Assembly: GCF_001422445.1 (NCBI RefSeq)
Contig: NZ_LMNA01000030.1
Coordinates: forward strand, 231-64,230
DNA: 64,000 bases
Source: Pseudorhodoferax sp. Leaf274
GTDB taxonomy: Bacteria; Pseudomonadota; Gammaproteobacteria; Burkholderiales; Burkholderiaceae_C
Direction of reading: 5' to 3'
The notes beneath the pieces were generated by a model. The model did not search any database, was not told the DNA's origin, and was given only the letters and a program-made list of their open reading frames with translations. Within the stretch, counting starts at the first letter, position 1. Every line of letters starts with the position of its first letter. The translations under genes were made by a program, and so were the position numbers. Below, piece by piece: positions 16,281 through 24,396 of this stretch.

Positions 16281-17695
16281 GCTCTTTGATCGAGACCCTG
16301 GCCGGCATCGTCGGCGCGGCCCATGTGCTGACGGGCGAGGACGCAGCCGGCTACGAGCAGGACTGGCGCCGCCGTGCCCAGGGCCGCGCGCTGTGCGTGG
16401 TGCGGCCGGGCTCCACGCAGGAGGTGGCCGCGGTGGTGCAGGCCTGCGCCGGGGCCGGCGTGGCCATCGTGCCGCAGGGCGGCAACACCGGCCTGGTGGC
16501 CGGCTCCGTGCCCGACGGTTCGGGCACGCAGGTGTTGCTGAGCCTGCGCCGCATGGCGGCCGTGCGCGCTGTCGATCCGCACAACATGACCATCACGGTC
16601 GAGGCCGGCTGCATCCTGCAGACGCTGCAGGAGGCGGCCGACGCGGCGGGTTTCCTGTTCCCGCTGAGCCTGGGTGCCGAGGGCAGCTGCACGATCGGCG
16701 GCAACCTCGCCACCAACGCGGGCGGCACCCAGGTGGTGCGCTACGGCAATGCGCGCGAGCTGTGCCTGGGCCTGGAGGTCGTCACGGCCCAGGGTCGCAC
16801 CTGGGACGGGCTGGCCGGCCTGCGCAAGGACAACACGGGCTACGACCTGCGCGACCTGTTCGTCGGCAGCGAGGGCACGCTGGGCATCATCACGGCCGCC
16901 ACGCTGCGGCTGTACCCCAAGCCGGCCGCGCAGCTGACGGCCTGGGCGGCCGTGCCGTCGCTGGAGGACGCCAACCGGCTGCTGGGCCTGGCGCACCAGC
17001 ACCTGGCCGCGGGCCTCACGGGCTTCGAGCTCATGAACCGGTTCGCGCTGGGCCTGGTGGACAAGCACTACCCGCAGCTGCGCGTGCCGATGTGGCAGGA
17101 CACGCCCTGGTGCGTGCTGCTGGAAATCTCCGACCACGAATCCGAAGCGCATGCGCGCGGCCTGTTCGAGCGGCTGCTGGAGACCGCGTTCGAGCAGGGC
17201 ACCGTGGCCGACGCCATCGTGGCCGAGAGCATGAAGCAGGCACACGACCTCTGGCACATCCGCGAGAGCATCACGCTGGCCCAGGCCGAGGAGGGCTTGA
17301 ACATCAAGCACGACATCTCGATCCCGGTCTCGCGCATCCCCGACTTCGTGCGCGCGGCCGATGCCGCGCTGCTGGCGGCCGTGCCGGGCGTGCGCTTCGT
17401 CAACTTCGGGCACCTGGGCGACGGCAACCTGCACTACAACATCCAGGCGCCCGCCGAGGGCGATTCCAGGGCGTTCGTGCAGCAGCACGAGGAGCAGATC
17501 ACGGGCATCGTCTACGACACCGTGAGCGCGTACGGCGGCTCGATCTCGGCCGAGCACGGCATCGGCGAGCTCAAGCGCCACAAGCTGCCGCTGCACAAGT
17601 CGCCCGTGGCGCTGGACCTCATGCACGCCGTCAAGAACGCCTTCGACCCGCTGGGCACCATGAACCCGGGCCGGGTTCTGGCGCCGCAACGCTGA
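16277..17695 (+). CDS. FAD-linked 2-hydroxyacid dehydrogenase, likely D-2-hydroxyglutarate dehydrogenase
   Basis: This is a 472-residue flavoprotein of the GlcD/D2HGDH type. The PCMH FAD-binding domain covers roughly residues 35-215, with IVPQGGNTGLVAGSVP near 69 and GGNLATNAGGTQVVRYGNA near 141. FVGSEGTLGIITAATLRL lies near 194. The C-terminal FAD-oxidase domain has the family signatures KHDISIPVS near 344, NFGHLGDGNLHYN near 376 and S-A-E-H-G-I-G near 425. The family includes D-lactate, glycolate and D-2-hydroxyglutarate dehydrogenases. The HglS-like gene 36 nt downstream would make D-2-hydroxyglutarate from 2-oxoadipate, so oxidation of that product to 2-oxoglutarate is the favoured role. 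It overlaps tctC by 4 nt. Confidence 0.85.
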   Translation: MSSLIETLAGIVGAAHVLTGEDAAGYEQDWRRRAQGRALCVVRPGSTQEVAAVVQACAGAGVAIVPQGGNTGLVAGSVPDGSGTQVLLSLRRMAAVRAVDPHNMTITVEAGCILQTLQEAADAAGFLFPLSLGAEGSCTIGGNLATNAGGTQVVRYGNARELCLGLEVVTAQGRTWDGLAGLRKDNTGYDLRDLFVGSEGTLGIITAATLRLYPKPAAQLTAWAAVPSLEDANRLLGLAHQHLAAGLTGFELMNRFALGLVDKHYPQLRVPMWQDTPWCVLLEISDHESEAHARGLFERLLETAFEQGTVADAIVAESMKQAHDLWHIRESITLAQAEEGLNIKHDISIPVSRIPDFVRAADAALLAAVPGVRFVNFGHLGDGNLHYNIQAPAEGDSRAFVQQHEEQITGIVYDTVSAYGGSISAEHGIGELKRHKLPLHKSPVALDLMHAVKNAFDPLGTMNPGRVLAPQR

Positions 17696-17731
17696 CCCAC
17701 CGTTTTCCCCCATCCCCACGTTTCCATCGCC

Positions 17732-19114
17732 ATGCCAACGTTTGCCAGTTCGGACCAGATCCGCGACCTGTTCTCCCGGTCCATGTCGGCCATGTACAAG
17801 ACCGAGGTGCCGCAGTACGGCATCTTGCTCGACCTGGTCGCGGACATCAACCGCGCGACGCTCGAGGCGGACCCCGGCCTGCGCGGGCAGCTGGAGGCCG
17901 CCGACGAGCTGCGCCGCCTGGATGTCGAGCGCCACGGCGCGATCCGGCTGGGCACGGCCCGCGAGCTGGCCGACATGCGGCGCATCTTCTGCGTGATGGG
18001 CATGCACCCGGTCGGCTACTACGACCTGTCGGTCGCCGGCGTGCCCGTGCACGCGACGGCCTTCCGCCCGGTGGACGACGCGGCGCTGCGCAACAACCCG
18101 TTCCGCGTGTTCACCTCGCTGCTGCGCCTGGACCTGGTGGCCGATGCCGCCGTGCGCGAGCAGGCCCAGGCCATCCTGGCCCGGCGCGCGATCTTCACGC
18201 CGCGCGCGCTCGAACTCACGGCGCTGGCCGAGCAGGCCGGCGGCCTCTCGGCGCAGCAGGCCGCGGAGTTCGTGCAGGAGGTGACGCAGACCTTCCGCTG
18301 GCACAGCGAGGCCACCGTGAGCCACGCCAGCTACCGCCAGCTGCACGGCGCGCACCGGCTGGTGGCCGACGTGGTCTCGTTCAAGGGGCCGCACATCAAC
18401 CACCTGACGCCGCGCACGCTGGACATCGACGCGGCCCAGGCCGAGATGCCCCGCCGCGGCATCGCCGCCAAGGACGTGGTGGAAGGCCCGCCGCGCCGCC
18501 GGCACGCCATCTTGCTGCGCCAGACCAGCTTCAAGGCGCTGGAAGAACCCATCGTGTTCGCCGGGGATGGCGCCGATGGCTCGCACACCGCGCGCTTCGG
18601 CGAGATCGAGCAGCGCGGCATGGCGCTCACGCGGGCGGGCCGCGCGCTGTACGACCGCTTGCTGGCGGGCGTGCGGTCGATGCAGGGCGCCGGCAGCGCC
18701 TCGGCCGACTACAGCGAGCGGCTGGCAGCGGCGTTCCGCGAATTCCCGGACGACCTGGACACGCTGCTGTCGCAGGGCCTGGCCTTCTTCCGCTGGCGCG
18801 TGGCCGATGCGGACGGCCTGGCCCGCGTGGCCCGAAGCGGCGCCGCGTTCGACCTGGACGCGCTGCGCGGCCAGGGCATCGTGGCGGCCAGCCCCATCGT
18901 CTACGAGGACTTCCTGCCCGTCAGCGCGGCCGGCATCTTCCAGTCCAACCTGGGCGGGGCCGAGCAGAAGAGCTATGCCGCCAACGCCGCCCAGGAGGCC
19001 TTCGAGGCGGCCCTGGGCGCCCCGGTGGCCGACGAGATCGCGCTGTACGCGCAGAGCCAGCAGGCCTCCATCGAGGCCGTGCGGCAGCAGTACCTGGCGC
19101 GGCAGGCCGGCTGA
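17732..19114 (+). CDS. hglS: 2-oxoadipate dioxygenase/decarboxylase family protein (DUF1338, HglS-like)
   Basis: This is a 460-residue protein of the DUF1338/YdcJ family. HglS of Pseudomonas putida is an Fe(II) enzyme of VOC fold that turns 2-oxoadipate, O2 and water into D-2-hydroxyglutarate and CO2 in D-lysine catabolism. Metal ligands reported for that enzyme map plausibly to His68 (LDVERHGAIRLG), His224 (GPHINHLTPRTLDID) and a Glu of FGEIEQRG (291 or 293). The substrate-guiding Arg maps to Arg72. It is the last gene of the tctC-dehydrogenase-hglS operon. The next gene is convergent, 15 nt away. The family assignment is firm; the substrate is inferred from family and neighbour. Confidence 0.87.
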   Translation: MPTFASSDQIRDLFSRSMSAMYKTEVPQYGILLDLVADINRATLEADPGLRGQLEAADELRRLDVERHGAIRLGTARELADMRRIFCVMGMHPVGYYDLSVAGVPVHATAFRPVDDAALRNNPFRVFTSLLRLDLVADAAVREQAQAILARRAIFTPRALELTALAEQAGGLSAQQAAEFVQEVTQTFRWHSEATVSHASYRQLHGAHRLVADVVSFKGPHINHLTPRTLDIDAAQAEMPRRGIAAKDVVEGPPRRRHAILLRQTSFKALEEPIVFAGDGADGSHTARFGEIEQRGMALTRAGRALYDRLLAGVRSMQGAGSASADYSERLAAAFREFPDDLDTLLSQGLAFFRWRVADADGLARVARSGAAFDLDALRGQGIVAASPIVYEDFLPVSAAGIFQSNLGGAEQKSYAANAAQEAFEAALGAPVADEIALYAQSQQASIEAVRQQYLARQAG

Positions 19115-19129
19115 CCTGCGGCGACGGCG

Positions 19130-20731
19130 TCACGCGCTGACGCCGACCTGGTTGCGGCCCTTGCGCTTGGCCTCGTAGAGCGCGGCGTCGGCCGCCTTCA
19201 GCAGTGCCTGCTCGGTGTCCTGCGGGCCGGGCACGGCGGCCGCCACGCCCAGGCTGATGGTCACCTTGCCCGCCACCACGGCGGCGTGCGGGATGTCCAT
19301 GGCGGCCACCGCGGTACGCGCCGCCTCGGCCACCATGGTGGCGCCGAGCACGTCGGTCTGCGGCAGCAGCAGCACCATCTCCTCGCCGCCGTAGCGCGCG
19401 ACGAAGTCCTCGGGCCGCTTGACGGTGGCGCGCAGCGCCGCGGACACGCGGCGCAGGCATTCGTCGCCCTCGACATGGCCGTAGTGGTCGTTGTACTTCT
19501 TGAACGCGTCCACATCGACCATGACCACCGCCAGCGGGCCGCCCTCGCGCTGCGCCTGGCGAAAGACGCGCGCGAAGCGACGGTCGAAGTAGCGCCGGTT
19601 GGGCAGCCGGGTGAGGTCGTCGAAACGGGCCAGCGCGGCCAGTTTCTCGTTGGCGTTGGCCAGCGCATCGCGCGCCTCGCGCAGGCCGGCCTCGGCCTGC
19701 AGGCGCTGCGCCATCATGCGGCGCGTGTAGGCGCCGGCGCGCTCCAGCAGCAGGCACAGGAAGACGACCCAGACCGTCTGCAGCGCCGAGTTGAGGCGCC
19801 AGTTGGCCAGCACCTGGTTCTTGCCGGCCGCGACACTCACCTGCAAGGGGTAGCTGCGCGCGTGCTCGAAGCTGATCAGCCGTTCCACGCCGTCCAGCGG
19901 CGAGCGCGCCTCGGTCGTGCCGGAGCGGTGCGTCTCCAGGGTGGTGCGCACCGCCGACGGCGGCAGCGGCTTGCCGATGTCAGCGTCGATCGAGGGGTTG
20001 CGCGCCACCATGCGGCCGGCCACCGTGAGCAGGATCGCGCCCTCGCCGACGTCGAACCGCTCCAGCACGCCGCGCAGGTGCGGCACGCTCAGCGTGGCCA
20101 GCGCCACGCCCGCGAAGCGGCCGTCGATGTCGTTGAGCCGGCGCGAGACCGGCACGATCCACTCGCCGGACGAACGGCTCAGGATCGGCGGGCTGACGAG
20201 GACCGAGGCGCTCTGGCTGTCCCGGTGGTGGATGAAGTAGGCGCGGTCGGCGTTGTTCCAGCTGGGGTCCCACTGCGGCACCGAGGTGGCGATCCACGCA
20301 CCTTTCGCGTCGTAGACGAACAGGCCCTTGAGCTGCGCCGTCCGCGCCACGTGGTTGACCATCAGCGGCTGCATGTCGTCCAGCGCTGACTGCGAGAAGT
20401 CCGTGCGCTCGATCTCGTAGACCAGGCTGTCCAGGATGTGGTCGGTCTCGGACACGGACGCTTCCATGCGTTCCGCCACGGCGCGTGCCAGGTTGGTGCT
20501 GGCCAGGTGCGCCTGCGCGATGGCATGGGCGCGCGCGTCGACGATGAACCAGACGTTGGTGGCCAGCAGCGCCAGGCAGACAAAGACCACCATCAGCCGC
20601 GCGCGCCGGATCGGGTCGCGCGCCGGCGCGGGCGCGTCCGGCTGCGAGCCCAGGGGTGCAAGGTCGCTGAAGCCCGAAGCGGGGCCCAGGCGGGATTGCG
20701 GTGGAGGTTGAACGCCTTGTGGGGTGGGCAT
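19130..20731 (-). CDS. membrane diguanylate cyclase with periplasmic sensor domain
   Basis: This 533-residue protein is predicted to make c-di-GMP. Membrane segment 1 is at about residues 46-64. A periplasmic dCache-like sensor region spans about 70-305, with repeated W-I and R-D-S motifs typical of double-Cache domains. Membrane segment 2 lies near 310-330, then a short helix, then a GGDEF domain from about 360. The active-site motif is GGEEM near 446-450, a tolerated variant of GGEEF. The inhibitory I-site RPED lies exactly five residues before it, so product inhibition is likely. The ATG at 20731 leaves a 45-residue cytoplasmic tail; longer upstream starts are low-complexity and were not used. 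No partner gene is adjacent. Confidence 0.9.
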   Translation of the reverse strand: MPTPQGVQPPPQSRLGPASGFSDLAPLGSQPDAPAPARDPIRRARLMVVFVCLALLATNVWFIVDARAHAIAQAHLASTNLARAVAERMEASVSETDHILDSLVYEIERTDFSQSALDDMQPLMVNHVARTAQLKGLFVYDAKGAWIATSVPQWDPSWNNADRAYFIHHRDSQSASVLVSPPILSRSSGEWIVPVSRRLNDIDGRFAGVALATLSVPHLRGVLERFDVGEGAILLTVAGRMVARNPSIDADIGKPLPPSAVRTTLETHRSGTTEARSPLDGVERLISFEHARSYPLQVSVAAGKNQVLANWRLNSALQTVWVVFLCLLLERAGAYTRRMMAQRLQAEAGLREARDALANANEKLAALARFDDLTRLPNRRYFDRRFARVFRQAQREGGPLAVVMVDVDAFKKYNDHYGHVEGDECLRRVSAALRATVKRPEDFVARYGGEEMVLLLPQTDVLGATMVAEAARTAVAAMDIPHAAVVAGKVTISLGVAAAVPGPQDTEQALLKAADAALYEAKRKGRNQVGVSA

Positions 20732-20932
20732 GGCCTGAGCCGCGCAAGGTGAGTGCCAGGGCCCTGGGCGGCGCAACATGGCCGCTGGTCCAGGATTCGC
20801 TCGCTCAACGCGCGCTTGTTGTGATATTAGCGCACGCGAAACAGCACAAGTCAGTGGGGCGATCCGGCATGCCGCGCGGTATGGTGGCACCGGCCCGGGC
20901 AACCGCGTCGGCGGGGCGCTCCGGGCGGCTTT

Positions 20933-21250
20933 TCACGCATCCAGCGGGTCGTACCGCGAGACCACCCAGGGCAGGCCGGAACGCTCCGTGAGCTCCTTGT
21001 GTCCTTCGGCCTCGGCCTGGGCGCCGGCGATCTCGGCCAGCGGGGCCACCACGCGTTCCAGCGCCTCGATGCCCTCGAAGGCCCGCATCGACAGCTGCAG
21101 GAAGGCCGGTGTCAGGCGGCGCGCATCGTGCAGCTGGATCAGGTGGTCGATCAGGTCGGCCGCCAGGCCGTCCAGTTCGGGCGGGACGGCGATGGTGCCG
21201 AGAAGGCGTTGGCAATGTTCGAGGCGGGTGCGGATTTCAAGACTCTGCAT
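20933..21250 (-). CDS. conserved hypothetical protein, 105 aa
   Basis: I do not recognise this small protein. It is predicted to be helical and soluble, with no signal peptide or membrane segment. A leading Q-S-L-E-I-R-T-R-L helix is followed by leucine-rich helices and a C-terminal ERSGLPWVVSRYDPLDA. The codon pattern (strong G/C at third positions) matches true genes in the window. The ATG at 21250 was chosen because the frame upstream of it is Pro/Ala/Arg-rich and looks non-coding. It stands alone between the diguanylate cyclase and tRNA-Arg. Confidence 0.55.
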   Translation of the reverse strand: MQSLEIRTRLEHCQRLLGTIAVPPELDGLAADLIDHLIQLHDARRLTPAFLQLSMRAFEGIEALERVVAPLAEIAGAQAEAEGHKELTERSGLPWVVSRYDPLDA

Positions 21251-21444
21251 GGTGCCCGGCGACTGTATGCGCGGCCATGCGGGCCGCGCCCGCCCGAGCC
21301 TGCCTGCGGTCGCCCCGGCGGCACCGCCGGGCGCGTTTGCGCGGGGAGCGCGCAGCACGGGAGCGTGCGTCTGGCGATGGCGGCGTTCGTGTTCGTGGGG
21401 GGCGGGCCGATGGCGGCGCAGCCGGTGGGGCGGGCCTGTCCCGA

Positions 21445-21521
21445 TGGCCTGCCCGACAGGAATCGAACCTGTGACCCACAGCTTAGAAGGCTGTTGCTCT
21501 ATCCAACTGAGCTACGGGCAG
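21445..21521 (-). tRNA. tRNA-Arg, anticodon UCU
   Basis: A complete cloverleaf reads on the minus strand. The acceptor CTGCCCG pairs with CGGGCAG. The D-stem is GCTC/GAGC and the anticodon stem is ACAGC/GCTGT around the loop CTTCTAA (anticodon TCT, reading AGA). The T-stem is ACAGG/CCTGT around TTCGATT. Discriminator G is followed by an encoded CCA at 21445-21447. Total length is 77 nt with CCA. Its 5' 23 nt (21499-21521) also form the 3' end of the upstream coding sequence on the same strand. Confidence 0.97.
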
Positions 21522-22299
21522 ATTGGCTTGCCGGGTGGTCCGGCGCCAGGGCCGCGATCATAGCCTCCTGGTATGCCTGGGCCTTGGGCGGCGTGAACAG
21601 CAGGATGCACTCCGCCCCCTGCGGCCCGGCCTGCAATGGCGGCGGCGCTTCGTCCGCCCACCAGGCCAGGCTGTCCCAGCGCTGCAGCGTGCGACCGCCT
21701 TGCGCCAGGCTGCCGCCCAGCACCACGGCGAACGTGCAATCAGTGGCCGGCGGCACGGCCGGCTGCAGCCAGGCATGCGGCGGCAGGCGGTGGACGCGGG
21801 CGCCCAGGCCGTCCTGCGCCACGGCGATCACGTCCTCGCTCTGGGGCGCCTGCAGGGCGGCCAGGGAGCCGGGCGGCATGCATGCGATGGGGCCGGCCTG
21901 CACATGGCGCTTGGGGCCGCGCACCATCTGCTCGCGTGCCTGCCCGGCCGGGATGGCGCCGCTTTCGCACACGGGCCGGATCGTGAAGTAGTGGATGCCT
22001 TCGGCCCCGGCCACCAGCGGGCCATAGCCGGTGTAGGCGCCAGCGTAGTGCACGGTGACCGGCGCCAGCGTGTCGCGGCCGATGGTGCCGCCGCCGTGCA
22101 CGAACAGCTGGAACTGGTTCTGCCGGTGGAAGTGCGTGCCCAGCGTGCTGTGGGGCGCCTGCTCGATCAGCGAGATCGTGGGCGAGCGCAGCGGGTCGTC
22201 GCCGCTCTCCATCCATTCGCTCTTGAAGAATGGCACGCCCATGGCCGTGATGGCGCGGCGCTTCGATGCGCCATGCTGGCGGGTTCCGACATGGGTCAT
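21499..22299 (-). CDS. cupin-like conserved protein; stop codon lies inside tRNA-Arg
   Basis: This is a 266-residue protein that I cannot name. The region G-T-H-F-H-R-Q-N-Q-F-Q-L-F-V-H-G-G-G near residues 54-71 looks like a cupin metal-binding motif (G-x-H-x-H), with a second barrel-like half after residue 150, so a bicupin or single-cupin fold is plausible. The final codons (Q-S-A-R-S-S-V-G, TAG) are read from the acceptor stem and D-loop of tRNA-Arg, a 23-nt same-strand overlap. It starts 25 nt after the stop of a TctC gene and is probably co-transcribed with the two TctC genes. The native C-terminus may have been replaced when the tRNA came to lie here. Confidence 0.65.
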   Translation of the reverse strand: MTHVGTRQHGASKRRAITAMGVPFFKSEWMESGDDPLRSPTISLIEQAPHSTLGTHFHRQNQFQLFVHGGGTIGRDTLAPVTVHYAGAYTGYGPLVAGAEGIHYFTIRPVCESGAIPAGQAREQMVRGPKRHVQAGPIACMPPGSLAALQAPQSEDVIAVAQDGLGARVHRLPPHAWLQPAVPPATDCTFAVVLGGSLAQGGRTLQRWDSLAWWADEAPPPLQAGPQGAECILLFTPPKAQAYQEAMIAALAPDHPASQSARSSVG

Positions 22300-22324
22300 G
22301 CCAAGCTCCTGTGGATGGTGGTGT

Positions 22325-23287
22325 TCATTCTGGCCGGATGCCGGCCTGGCGCGCCACCTGCTGCCAGCGTGCGCTTTCCTGGGCGATGTACTGGGCGAAG
22401 GCCTGCGGCGTGGAGGGCGCGGCGGCCACACCCTGCCGGGCGAACTGCGCCTGCACCTCGGGCTGGGCCAGCACCCTGGCCAGCGCGCGTTCGAGCCGCG
22501 CCACGGCCTCGGGCGGGGTGCCGCGCGGCGCCACGATGCCTTGCCAGGAACTCACGTCGTAGCCGGCCAGGCCCGATTCGGCAACCGTCGGCAGCTCCGG
22601 CGCCACCGCCGATCGCGTGGCCGTGCTGACCGCCAGCGCACGCACCTTGCCGCTGCGTGCCTGCGGGTACAGCGTGGAGATCGGGTCGAACAGCACCTGC
22701 ACCTGGCCTCCGATGAGGTCGGCGATGGCGGGCGCGCTGCCCTTGTAGGGCACATGCGTCATGCGGATGCCGGCCATGTGGTTGAACTGCTCCACCGCCA
22801 GCTGGACCGAACTGCCGGCCGTGCCGAAGTTCAGCGCGCCGGGCCGGTCGCGGGCCAGCGCGATGAGCTCGGCCAGGGTCCTGGCCGGCACCTCGGGATG
22901 CACGGCCACGAGCAGCGGCTGCAACGCCACCATGCCCACCGGCGTGAAGCTGGCCACCGGATCGTAGGGCAGCTGCGCGAAGGTGGCGCCGTTGACGGCC
23001 AGCGTGGAGATGTTGCCCATCAGCAGCGTGTGCCCGTCGGGCGCGGCCTTGGCGGCGATGCCGCTGCCCAGGATGCCGCTCGCGCCGGCGCGGTTGTCCA
23101 CCACCACGCTCTGGCCCAGTTCCGTGCCCAGGCGGGCGGCGACGATGCGCGAGACCAGGTCGGTCACGCCGCCGGCGGGGAAGGGCACGATGAGCTGGAT
23201 CGGCCGGCCCGTGGCGTCCTGCGCCAGGGCCGTGCCGCCGCACAGCAGCGCAGCGCCGTGCAGCAGGAAGGTTCGGCGGCCCCGCAT
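22325..23287 (-). CDS. Bug/TctC binding protein, second of a tandem pair
   Basis: This is a 320-residue periplasmic carboxylate-binding protein. The signal peptide is at about residues 1-23 (GRRTFLLHGAALLCGGTALA). The mature part has the family motifs PIQLIVPFPAGGVTDLVSRI, VVDNRAGASGILG and MTHVPYKGSAPAIADLIGG. The RR near the N-terminus is Tat-like but weak. The ATG at 23287 is one base before the stop of the preceding TctC gene (23289-24290), giving tight coupling. An in-frame start 24 nt upstream would overlap that gene. No membrane subunits are visible. The ligand is unknown; the nearby CoA-transferase suggests a carboxylic acid that is later CoA-activated. Confidence 0.9.
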   Translation of the reverse strand: MRGRRTFLLHGAALLCGGTALAQDATGRPIQLIVPFPAGGVTDLVSRIVAARLGTELGQSVVVDNRAGASGILGSGIAAKAAPDGHTLLMGNISTLAVNGATFAQLPYDPVASFTPVGMVALQPLLVAVHPEVPARTLAELIALARDRPGALNFGTAGSSVQLAVEQFNHMAGIRMTHVPYKGSAPAIADLIGGQVQVLFDPISTLYPQARSGKVRALAVSTATRSAVAPELPTVAESGLAGYDVSSWQGIVAPRGTPPEAVARLERALARVLAQPEVQAQFARQGVAAAPSTPQAFAQYIAQESARWQQVARQAGIRPE

Positions 23288-23288
23288 G

Positions 23289-24290
23289 TCAGGCCACCTG
23301 CAGGCGCGCATCCTTGGCCACCTGCGTCCAGCGCGCGATCTCCTGGCGCACGTAGCGGTCGTAGGCCTCGGGCGTGCTGGTCACGGTGTCGGTGCCGAGC
23401 TCGGCCAGTTGCTTGCGCACGCCCTCGTTCGCCAGCACGTCTGCCATGGCCTGGTGCAGCCGCGCGACGATGGGCGCGGGCGTCTGCGCATGCACCATGA
23501 GCCCCTGCCAGGCGCTGGCCTCGTAGCCGGGCATCCAGCGCTCGGTGACGGTGGGCACGTCGGGCAGCGCGGGCAGGCGCTGCGCGCTGGTCACGGCCAG
23601 CGCACGCACGCGGCCGTCGCGGATGAAGGGCAGGGCGGAACTCATCGCATCCACGGCGAACTGGATCTGGCCGCCGGCCAGGTCCACCAGCGCCGGCGCG
23701 CTGCCCTTGTAGGGGATGTGCGTGGCCCGCAGCCCGTTGGCCTGCAGCAGCTGCACCGGGATCACGTGGGTGATGGTGCCGTTGCCGGCCGAGCCGTAGT
23801 TGTAGCGGTCCGGCGCCTGGCGCACGGCCTCGATGAACTCCTGCACGCTGTGCGCCGGGAAGGACGGGTGCACGATCAGCACCGTGGGCGCGGCCGCCGT
23901 CAGCGTCACGCCGCGCAACTGTGCCGGCTCGTAGGGCAGCTTGGGCGAGAGCGCTGCCGACAGCGCGAACGACGAGGTGTTGTAGAGCAGGGTGTGGCCG
24001 TCGGCAGGCGCCTTGGCCACCGCATCGGCCGCCAGCACCGCGTTGGCGCCGGGCTTGTTGTCCACCACCACGGGCTGGCCCAGCAGCGGCCCCAGGCGCG
24101 CGCCGACGATGCGCGCCACCACGTCGGTCGGGCCGCCGGCGGAAAAGCCGATGACCATGCGCAGCGGCTTGGACGGATAGCCCACCTGCGCCAGCACGGG
24201 CAGGGCCAGCGCGGCAGCGCCGCCGGCCAGGGTCTTCAAGGCGGTGCGGCGCCCCAGGGCTGGGGGTGGGGGCGCGGATCGGGTCGTCAT
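23289..24290 (-). CDS. Bug/TctC binding protein, first of a tandem pair
   Basis: This is a 333-residue TctC-family binding protein. The N-terminus carries LGRRTALKTLAGGAAALALP and a cleavage region at LPVLAQ, resembling a Tat or long Sec signal. The mature start GYPSKPLRMVIGFSAGGPTDVVARI, VVVDNKPGANAVLAADAV and THIPYKGSAPALVDLAGGQ are characteristic. It is only distantly similar to the neighbouring paralogue, so the duplication is old. Its gene is divergent from the LysR regulator at 24397, and the 106-bp spacer contains a 13-bp AT-rich site that recurs inverted in front of the CoA-transferase. Probably first gene of a three-gene operon. Confidence 0.9.
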   Translation of the reverse strand: MTTRSAPPPPALGRRTALKTLAGGAAALALPVLAQVGYPSKPLRMVIGFSAGGPTDVVARIVGARLGPLLGQPVVVDNKPGANAVLAADAVAKAPADGHTLLYNTSSFALSAALSPKLPYEPAQLRGVTLTAAAPTVLIVHPSFPAHSVQEFIEAVRQAPDRYNYGSAGNGTITHVIPVQLLQANGLRATHIPYKGSAPALVDLAGGQIQFAVDAMSSALPFIRDGRVRALAVTSAQRLPALPDVPTVTERWMPGYEASAWQGLMVHAQTPAPIVARLHQAMADVLANEGVRKQLAELGTDTVTSTPEAYDRYVRQEIARWTQVAKDARLQVA

Positions 24291-24355
24291 GCCTGCTTGT
24301 CTCCGGATCTGTCTTGTTCGAAGACGCGATGCTATGCAGCCGCGCTCGAATCATA

Positions 24356-24368
24356 AAATTAATTATTC
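24356..24368. promoter_or_regulatory. AT-rich site AAATTAATTATTC, copy 1
   Basis: This 13-bp sequence lies between the divergent tctC gene and the LysR gene. Its exact reverse complement occurs at 25327-25339, in front of the CoA-transferase gene. In a very GC-rich genome, two exact copies at both control regions flanking the regulator mark it as a probable LysR operator. Confidence 0.6.
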
Positions 24369-24396
24369 AGAGCCTGTCATAAGCAGAGAAGAGCCC

